From Sphingobacterium sp. (GTDB lineage: Bacteria; Bacteroidota; Bacteroidia; Sphingobacteriales; Sphingobacteriaceae), in assembly GCA_030146225.1 (NCBI GenBank), contig JASLCA010000038.1:1-11731 (forward strand): a DNA stretch of 11,731 nucleotides, given 5' to 3'. A program made the translations under genes and the position numbers. Of the stretch, positions 1 to 4,781 are shown piece after piece (the stretch's first letter is position 1; each line of letters begins with the position of its first letter). The notes beneath the pieces were generated by a model. That model worked only from the letters and a program-made list of their open reading frames with translations. It was not told the DNA's origin and ran no database searches.

Positions 1-58
1 TGGTTAGAGCATCTGACTGTTAATCAGAGGGTCGCTGGTTCGAGCCCAGCTTCAGGAG
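1..58 (+). tRNA. trnN: tRNA-Asn (anticodon GTT), 5' end outside window
   Basis: The 3' three quarters of a tRNA gene are visible. The anticodon stem pairs TCTGA (12-16) with TCAGA (24-28) around loop CTGTTAA, giving anticodon GTT at 19-21, which reads the Asn codons AAC and AAU. The T arm pairs GCTGG (34-38) with CCAGC (46-50) around TTCGAGC. The 3' acceptor strand is 51-57 with discriminator G58. The next bases are CAC, so CCA is not encoded and must be added enzymatically. The acceptor 5' strand and the start of the D arm lie before base 1. Confidence 0.95.
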
Positions 59-67
59 CACAAATAT

Positions 68-94
68 AACCGGCTAATAAGCCGGTTTTTTTTT
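68..94 (+). terminator. Rho-independent terminator after tRNA-Asn
   Basis: A perfect 8-bp stem, AACCGGCT (68-75) with AGCCGGTT (80-87), closes a 4-nt AATA loop and runs into nine T residues (86-94). It sits 9 nt after the mature tRNA end and should end the tRNA transcript. The next gene starts only 18 nt beyond the T run, leaving very little space for that gene's own promoter. Confidence 0.93.
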
Positions 95-112
95 GACTAA
101 AATTTTGAAAAG

Positions 113-1036
113 ATGAGTTTAGTAATAGTAGGTACAGTTGCCTTTGACGCTATTGAGACGCCATTTGGAAAGACAGATAAAATTGTAGGTGGGGCAGCCA
201 CCTTTGCAGGCTTAGCAGCTTCTTATTTGTATGATAATGTCAAGGTACTAAGCGTAATCGGAGAAGATTTTGGAGAAGACAATCTGGATATTATGCGTTC
301 TAAAGGTATAGATGTCTCAGGTGTTGAAATTGTTAAAGGTGGAAAGACCTTTTTTTGGGCTGGGAAGTATCATAATGATATGAATAGCCGAGATACCTTG
401 GCGACCGAGTTAAATGTCCTAGCGGACTTTGACCCAAAAGTACCTGCCTCTTACCAAGACTGCGAATACCTGTTGTTAGGCAATCTAACCCCACAAGTGC
501 AGATGGCTACCCTAAATCGTTTGACAAAGAAGCCAAAATTGGTGGTTTTAGATACGATGAATTTCTGGATGGACATTGCATTAGCAGATTTAAAGGCCGT
601 CCTAAAGCGAGTTGACGTTTTAACAATTAACGATGCAGAGGCACGTCAGTTGTCTGGCGAGTACTCTCTAGTGAAAGCAGCAAAGCTAATACTAGCGATG
701 GGTCCGCAGTACCTGATTATTAAAAAAGGGGAGCACGGCGCGCTATTATTTGGAGAAGGACAGGTATTTTCAGCACCAGCATTGCCATTGGCCGATGTAT
801 TCGACCCGACAGGAGCTGGGGACAGCTTTGCCGGAGGATTTATCGGCTATCTAGCCAAGGTAAATACCATTAACTTCAACAATATGAAGAATGCCATTAT
901 ATTTGGTTCCGCGCTAGCTTCATACTGTGTAGAGAAGTTTGGCACCGAGCAATTGCAGCAACTATCCGTAGAAGCAATAAATGGTAGGATTCAGGAATTT
1001 ATTGCCTTGTCAAAATTTGAGATAAACGGCTATTAA
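113..1036 (+). CDS. PfkB/ribokinase-family carbohydrate kinase
   Basis: A 307-aa cytosolic kinase of the PfkB family, which moves the gamma-phosphate of ATP to a sugar or nucleoside hydroxyl. The N-terminal substrate side shows the family Gly-Gly turn in IVGGAATFAG (about residues 24-33). The C-terminal signature DPTGAGDSFAGGF starts at residue 231, with D237 as the expected catalytic base and the GAGD turn as the anion hole. Length is normal for the family (about 300-320 aa). The substrate cannot be read from the sequence. Ribokinase-like, adenosine kinase-like and 2-keto-3-deoxygluconate kinase-like roles are all open, and no sugar catabolic genes lie nearby. The ATG at 113 lies 18 nt after the T run of the tRNA-Asn terminator and lacks a convincing Shine-Dalgarno. 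The gene is tail-to-tail with the cytochrome b5-like gene, 9 nt apart, with no strong terminator hairpin between them. Confidence 0.92.
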   Translation: MSLVIVGTVAFDAIETPFGKTDKIVGGAATFAGLAASYLYDNVKVLSVIGEDFGEDNLDIMRSKGIDVSGVEIVKGGKTFFWAGKYHNDMNSRDTLATELNVLADFDPKVPASYQDCEYLLLGNLTPQVQMATLNRLTKKPKLVVLDTMNFWMDIALADLKAVLKRVDVLTINDAEARQLSGEYSLVKAAKLILAMGPQYLIIKKGEHGALLFGEGQVFSAPALPLADVFDPTGAGDSFAGGFIGYLAKVNTINFNNMKNAIIFGSALASYCVEKFGTEQLQQLSVEAINGRIQEFIALSKFEINGY

Positions 1037-1045
1037 TTCGAACAA

Positions 1046-1291
1046 TTAAATTAATATTCCCACGATCGGGAATTTAGAGAATACAGATTCAGAATGGGGA
1101 GCATCAGCGAGCTCTGGACTAAGGTCTTGACCTGCCCAGTGTTCATAATGCTTCCCGTTTTTCCATAATCTACTGGAAGAAACATCATAAATATTCCCAT
1201 TAAAACACACCCAAATTTCTGGTTTATCTTGTCCGTTGCGTAAGGCTAGTTGCGACTTGCTGTAGCGGGGTAGTAGTTCTTTATTGTCCAC
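1046..1291 (-). CDS. Small cytochrome b5-like heme/steroid-binding protein (GTG start)
   Basis: An 81-aa soluble protein without signal peptide or membrane segment. It matches the short prokaryotic cytochrome b5-like heme/steroid-binding family (MAPR-like). Visible family marks are a YSKSQLA-type opening (10-16), the core NGNIYDVSSSRLW (31-43), then GKHYEHWAGQDLSPELADAPH (46-66 region). H48, H51, H66 and Y35 are candidate heme-contacting residues. The role is presumably heme binding or one-electron transfer; the partner is unknown. The start is GTG (1289-1291): no in-frame ATG exists between the sigma-factor stop and the conserved core, and an overlapping out-of-frame ATG leads to a stop after about 15 codons. 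It begins 18 nt after the sigma-factor stop in the same frame, so co-transcription is likely. Family assignment is fairly sure; function is not. Confidence 0.85.
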   Translation of the reverse strand: MDNKELLPRYSKSQLALRNGQDKPEIWVCFNGNIYDVSSSRLWKNGKHYEHWAGQDLSPELADAPHSESVFSKFPIVGILI

Positions 1292-1309
1292 ATCCCAAAG
1301 GTACAGGTT

Positions 1310-1822
1310 TTAGCAGCCAAACTGATAGGCGGTAAGCGTTTTTTTCATTGCTTTCCGTGCTACATGTATTCTGGTTTTTACCGTTCCGATCGGAATTTGT
1401 AAGTGATCTGATATTTCGTGGTACTTGTAACCTTCAAAATACATGGTGAATGGAATGTAGTATTCTTGCGAAAGACTAGCTAGTGCTTGATTGATATCAT
1501 CCATAACAAAACGATTCTCGCCCACATTTTTGGAGGCCGAAACCACAAGGTTTGCACTTGTAATCTCTTCTTCTTTTGTGATAAATGAATTTGTCTTAAT
1601 AATTCTACGGTAATTGTTAATGAAGGTATTCTTCATAATGGTGTACAGCCATCCTTTTAAATTAGTTCCTTCTCTGAAATTTGTAAAGTAAGTTACCGCT
1701 TTGAGGAGTGTGTCTTGTACTAAATCATTTGCATCGTCCTGGTCCCTTGTGAAGTTTTTTGCATACGCCTTTAATGATTCAGCTTGCTGGATTACTAAAG
1801 TATTAAATTCTAATTTGTCCAT
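1310..1822 (-). CDS. ECF-type RNA polymerase sigma factor (sigma-70 family)
   Basis: A 170-aa group IV (ECF) sigma factor that directs RNA polymerase core to a set of promoters. Region 2 spans about residues 10-73: DANDLVQDTLLKA (30-42) is the core-binding 2.2 segment, and GWLYTIMKNTFINNYRR (57-73) covers 2.3/2.4, used for -10 melting and recognition. A linker of about 35 residues leads to region 4 (about 110-160), with helix-turn-helix segment YHEISDHLQIPIGTVKTRIHVAR (134-156) for -35 recognition. Length and both regions are typical. No anti-sigma factor gene lies beside it. The downstream neighbour is the cytochrome b5-like gene, 18 nt away. This resembles stand-alone ECF sigma factors common in Bacteroidota, so control may be transcriptional or by a distant partner. 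The ATG at 1820-1822 lacks a strong Shine-Dalgarno. Confidence 0.93.
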   Translation of the reverse strand: MDKLEFNTLVIQQAESLKAYAKNFTRDQDDANDLVQDTLLKAVTYFTNFREGTNLKGWLYTIMKNTFINNYRRIIKTNSFITKEEEITSANLVVSASKNVGENRFVMDDINQALASLSQEYYIPFTMYFEGYKYHEISDHLQIPIGTVKTRIHVARKAMKKTLTAYQFGC

Positions 1823-2087
1823 ACTTGATTTGATTTAAAGTTTACAATGAGTAAAAAGAATTAATTTCAAATAGCAAATAGATTGTAATTCAACAACATG
1901 AACTACGGTTTATATGGACTATAATGCAAAGGGCGTGCTAAAAATCTTTAATATTATTTTTATGAAGTTAAATTTTTATTAACTATTTGTTATGTTTAAC
2001 ATATTTTAACGAAAGTTGGCCTCAGGGCGTTTAGACCCCTATTATTTTAGAGTTATTAACATTTTAGATTAACAAATGTTGATAACT
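1823..2087. other. Intergenic region between murB 3' end and sigma-factor start, rich in small dyads
   Basis: This 265-nt AT-rich gap has no plausible gene. It must hold the promoter of the ECF sigma factor on the - strand. A 5-of-6 match to the Bacteroidota -7 element (TCTATTTG on the - strand) lies about 55 nt before the start codon, without a clear -33 partner. Three dyads are visible: AGTTAA/TTAACT (1966-1984), the perfect TATGTT-T-AACATA (1991-2003), and a long hairpin at 2051-2087 listed separately. The pentamer GTTAA/TTAAC recurs at least seven times between 1967 and 2102. Confidence 0.6.
2051..2087. repeat. 14-bp AT-rich inverted repeat directly after the murB stop
   Basis: The left arm at 2051-2064 (AGTTATTAACATTT) pairs with the right arm at 2074-2087 (AAATGTTGATAACT) with 13 of 14 Watson-Crick pairs and one T/G position. 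The loop is 9 nt (2065-2073). In the murB transcript it starts immediately after the stop codon, so it may be a 3'-end-stabilising or terminating hairpin. The - strand sequence after it (CTAAAATAATAG) has no T run, so it is not a canonical Rho-independent terminator. It could instead be a protein-binding dyad upstream of the sigma-factor gene. Confidence 0.7.
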
Positions 2088-3098
2088 TTATAAAATGTTA
2101 ACTTCTCTTTCCAGCGTAATATGGAACTTTTTGTACACATCGTTCACTATTTTAGACGAGGTGTCGTAAATTTCAGAACCTGTGGCCATGCCTAAGTTGG
2201 TCAAAACCAAAGCTTGATGCTTCCATGCAGCGACTTGTCCGTCGATTTTACCTTTCCAGCCACAACTTTCAATTAGCCAGCCAGCAGCTAGCTTGACCTT
2301 ATCGTCGCCTACTATGTAGTAAACAATTTCAGGGTGTTCCTGTTTGATAATATTGAAAGTTTCTTGGTTAATTATTGGATTTTTAAAGAAACTTCCTGCA
2401 TTTCCAATGCTAGAGGGGTCAGGTAATTTCTCCACGCGTATATGGGATACGACTTCTGCGATATCTTTAATTGTGGGTGTTGTAATATTCCTTTTAGCTA
2501 ATTCAGCATTTATTGCGCCATAAGAGCTATTGATTTGGGCATGTATAGCCAGTTTATAGGTTACCGAAGTGATAATATAGCGTCCTTTATAAGCAGATTT
2601 GAAAATACTATCCCTATAGGTGAATTTACAATCTTCATTGTTAAATGTTGTGAACTCCCCAGTTTGACTGTCAAATGCTTGACAAGAATAAAATATATCC
2701 ATTAACTCCGTGCCATAAGCACCGATATTCTGTACCGGAGAGGCGCCAACTGTACCAGGAATTAATGCCAAGTTTTCCAAGCCTGCGAAATTCTTGTCTA
2801 CACAATGCCAGACTAGATCGTTCCATACTACACCTGCCTTGGCAGTAAGGTAGATATAGTTGCCTTCTACAAAATGAGTAATCCCCTTGTTGGCGATACG
2901 TACAATAAGGCCATCGTAGTCTTTTGTAAAGAGTACATTGCTACCCCCACCTAAAACAAAAAAATTCTTTGCAAAATGCCCCCCATCGAAAAGTGCTTTT
3001 AATTGTTCTTCCGCTTCAATCTGAATAAACTCTTGTGAAGAGGCCTGAATACCAAAGCTGTTGAATGGTTGTAAAGAAACGTTGTTTTGGATGTGCAT
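2088..3098 (-). CDS. murB: UDP-N-acetylenolpyruvoylglucosamine reductase (MurB, type I)
   Basis: A 336-aa cytosolic FAD enzyme that reduces UDP-GlcNAc-enolpyruvate to UDP-MurNAc with NADPH, the second committed step of peptidoglycan synthesis. The N-terminal FAD-binding half shows VLGGGSNVLFTKDYDGLIVR (48-67) and IPGTVGASPVQNIGAYG (113-129). The substrate domain has YRDS (161-164, with R162 at the position of the catalytic-site Arg of E. coli MurB), GNAGSFFKNP (232-241, where S236 is the proton-donating Ser), and a C-terminal LEREV (329-333) carrying the conserved Glu. Length and the YRDS-containing insertion match type I enzymes (E. coli, about 342 aa). The ATG at 3096-3098 gives the usual short N-terminus. 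No other cell-wall gene is adjacent, so it is outside a mur/dcw cluster. It is divergent from tetR across 103 nt. Confidence 0.97.
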   Translation of the reverse strand: MHIQNNVSLQPFNSFGIQASSQEFIQIEAEEQLKALFDGGHFAKNFFVLGGGSNVLFTKDYDGLIVRIANKGITHFVEGNYIYLTAKAGVVWNDLVWHCVDKNFAGLENLALIPGTVGASPVQNIGAYGTELMDIFYSCQAFDSQTGEFTTFNNEDCKFTYRDSIFKSAYKGRYIITSVTYKLAIHAQINSSYGAINAELAKRNITTPTIKDIAEVVSHIRVEKLPDPSSIGNAGSFFKNPIINQETFNIIKQEHPEIVYYIVGDDKVKLAAGWLIESCGWKGKIDGQVAAWKHQALVLTNLGMATGSEIYDTSSKIVNDVYKKFHITLEREVNIL

Positions 3099-3121
3099 AG
3101 CTATTTAATCTTGACTATTTC

Positions 3122-3152
3122 TTTTAAAAGTTCAAAAAAATAATTAACTTTA
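3122..3152 (+). promoter_or_regulatory. Candidate Bacteroidota-type promoter for tetR
   Basis: TTTT (3122-3125) is followed after exactly 19 nt by TAACTTTA (3145-3152). This matches the -33 TTTG / -7 TAnnTTTG pattern of Bacteroidota at 3 of 4 and 5 of 6 defined positions. Its -7 element abuts and slightly overlaps the left arm of the inverted repeat at 3149-3177, so a bound dimer would block it. Confidence 0.35.
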
Positions 3153-3177
3153 TAATATCGCGTAAAGATAGTATAAA
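3149..3177. promoter_or_regulatory. Candidate TetR operator: 11-bp inverted repeat between murB and tetR
   Basis: The left arm TTTATAATATC (3149-3159) and right arm GATAGTATAAA (3167-3177) are reverse complements at 10 of 11 positions, separated by 7 nt (GCGTAAA). The 29-bp dyad is centred at 3163, 39 nt before the tetR start and 65 nt before the murB start. That size and place fit an autoregulatory TetR operator. The - strand also has a near -7 element (TATCTTTA, 3170 to 3163) inside it that could serve murB. Binding by this TetR is inferred, not shown. Confidence 0.55.
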
Positions 3178-3201
3178 CCCAGTTATTTTAAGGAAAATAT
3201 C

Positions 3202-3813
3202 ATGCCCAAAAATGTTGATGTAAAAAGAGCAAAAATTTTAGAAGTCGCCAAGAAGCGCTTCGCCCATTTTGGAATGGCAAAGACTACAATGGCTGAGATC
3301 GCTAAAGATCTATCTTTCTCAAAAGCCCTTTTGTATTATTATTTTCCGGACAAGCATCATTTGTATACCGCGGTACTTGAGGATGTGATTGATGGTACAA
3401 TTCAGAAGGTGGATGCATTTATGACTAAGAGCACTACTGTGGAAAAGGCGATTAACTTTTCTATTGAAACTCGGATTGAGATGTTGCGCGAGAATTATAA
3501 CCTTTTTGAGTATTCATCCTCCTTGTTTATGCAGAATCCAGGTGAAATGTGTAAGAATCTAGGACCCTTCTTTGATAAAGAAAAGGAGCAGATTATGCGA
3601 ATCCTTGAGGTTGGGATTAAGAATAAAGAGATTGTGGTGGATGGCTTAAAAGAAACCGCCGAGCTCTTATTGTTCGGCTTTATCGGCATGCGTGCCGGGG
3701 TCCTGAGTCGCGAAGTTAGTGACTGTCTTTTCCCTTCTCCGAGTGAATTTGATCTTATTATGGTAAAGCAACAGCGCCTTGCGCATATCTTTTTAAGAGG
3801 TCTTCGCCCTTAA
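3202..3813 (+). CDS. TetR/AcrR-family transcriptional regulator
   Basis: A 203-aa dimeric repressor-type regulator. The N-terminal DNA-binding domain covers about residues 8-55: ILEVAKKRFAHFG (12-24) is helix 1, and TTMAEIAKDLSFSKALLYYYFPDK (28-51) is the helix-turn-helix with the family's YYYFPDK end. The remaining 150 residues are the helical ligand-binding and dimerisation domain; they are not conserved enough to name a ligand. The ATG at 3202 has a good Shine-Dalgarno for this genome type (AAGGAA, 3190-3195, 6 nt spacing). A dyad-symmetric candidate operator lies just upstream, suggesting autoregulation and perhaps control of divergent murB. The 3' end overlaps the ypdA stop by 4 nt. The neighbouring FUSC transporter-like gene is a possible target, as TetR proteins often control exporters, but this is inference. 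Confidence 0.93.
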   Translation: MPKNVDVKRAKILEVAKKRFAHFGMAKTTMAEIAKDLSFSKALLYYYFPDKHHLYTAVLEDVIDGTIQKVDAFMTKSTTVEKAINFSIETRIEMLRENYNLFEYSSSLFMQNPGEMCKNLGPFFDKEKEQIMRILEVGIKNKEIVVDGLKETAELLLFGFIGMRAGVLSREVSDCLFPSPSEFDLIMVKQQRLAHIFLRGLRP

Positions 3814-4781
3814 GTATTAGCCGTAAGGATCGCGTGTATTATAAGTTCGGCATGTACGCGCGAGTTCTCAATAAACCAGAGGTGTGTATTTAGCCCTCCG
3901 CAAACTACCCCAGCAAGGTATAGACCAGGGACATTTGTCTCCATTGTTTCAGGATTATGAGCTGGAATCCTGGGAGACTCTAGCGGAACCTGTATTCCAG
4001 CAGCCAGTAAAAAGTCAAAATTCGGCTTGTAGCCCGTAAGTGCTATTACAAAATCATTAGGTAGTTTTATCTGACCGTTGGGGCTGTCAATCAGGACATG
4101 ATCCGCATGTATAGCCTTTATGGTACTTTGATAGTATACTTGGATAGCGCCTTCCAGAATCCTATTCTCTATATCAGGCCTTACCCAATACTTAACGCGC
4201 TGACTTATTTCCTCTCCACGAACAACAAGTGTAACTGCGGCTCCTTTACGATAGGTCTCTAGGGCAGCATCTATCGCCGAATTGCTCGCGCCCACAATTA
4301 CGACACGTTGATTGGTAAAGAAGTGCGGATCATTGTAATAATGGAATACCTTGTTCAAGGATTCCCCTGGAACGTTCAGCAGCATTGGACTGTCATAAAA
4401 GCCCGTTGCCATAATCACATGTCTAGCCCTGTAGCTGTTTTTGCTGGTTTCCACGTGAAATATGTCTTCTACCTTTTGAACTTTTGTTACCGCTTCAAAA
4501 AATCTACTGTTTAATTCGAATTTCTCATGAATTCTTCTGTAGTATTCCAGTGCCTCCGCTCGTTTTGGCTTTGGCAAGGTGCTTACAAAAGGCACCCCTC
4601 CAATTTCTAGTTTCTCTGAAGAAGAAAAGAAGGTCATATTGACCGGATAATTGTAAAGTGAATTAACAAGACAGCCCTTTTCCAGGATAATATGCGAAAG
4701 CCCAGCCTTTGCCGCTTCCATCCCACAGGCTAAGCCAATGGGGCCCGCACCTATAATCAATACATCAAATTCCTTATCCAT
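3810..4781 (-). CDS. ypdA: YpdA-family putative bacillithiol disulfide reductase (FAD/NAD(P)H)
   Basis: A 323-aa flavoprotein of the YpdA (Bdr) family. In Firmicutes this enzyme reduces oxidised bacillithiol disulfide with NADPH. The FAD-binding fold starts with GAGPIG (11-16). A family-specific stretch follows: YNYPVNMTFFSSSEKLEIGG (43-62). ATGFYD (125-130) and the NADPH-binding VIVGASNSAIDAALE (161-175) come next, then TNVPGLYLAGVV (282-293 region). Length matches the family (about 325 aa). The residue after GAGP is Ile15, where S. aureus YpdA has Cys14 (GGGPCG), a residue reported as important for its activity; Cys19 lies four residues further on. The start codon lies inside the 3' end of the FUSC gene (8-nt overlap), so translation is probably coupled. 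The stop overlaps the convergent tetR stop. The substrate is inferred from the family. Confidence 0.92.
   Translation of the reverse strand: MDKEFDVLIIGAGPIGLACGMEAAKAGLSHIILEKGCLVNSLYNYPVNMTFFSSSEKLEIGGVPFVSTLPKPKRAEALEYYRRIHEKFELNSRFFEAVTKVQKVEDIFHVETSKNSYRARHVIMATGFYDSPMLLNVPGESLNKVFHYYNDPHFFTNQRVVIVGASNSAIDAALETYRKGAAVTLVVRGEEISQRVKYWVRPDIENRILEGAIQVYYQSTIKAIHADHVLIDSPNGQIKLPNDFVIALTGYKPNFDFLLAAGIQVPLESPRIPAHNPETMETNVPGLYLAGVVCGGLNTHLWFIENSRVHAELIIHAILTANT

Noticed and set aside
1031..1056. AT-only inverted repeat TATTAATT/AATTAATA between the sugar kinase and cytochrome b5-like stops
   Set aside because: The eight A/T pairs around a 10-nt loop are weak, have no T run and extend into both coding ends; this is likely chance.
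3111..3156. TTGACT and TATAAT resembling E. coli sigma-70 -35 and -10 boxes before tetR
   Set aside because: The spacing is 34 nt instead of about 17, and Bacteroidota housekeeping promoters follow a different consensus.
3495..3689. A 64-codon open frame on the - strand inside tetR
   Set aside because: It lies wholly antisense to a well-supported TetR gene, has low-complexity composition and no recognisable domain.
4308..4514. A 68-codon open frame on the + strand inside ypdA
   Set aside because: It is antisense to conserved ypdA coding sequence, including the NADPH-binding motif, and shows no domain or start signal.
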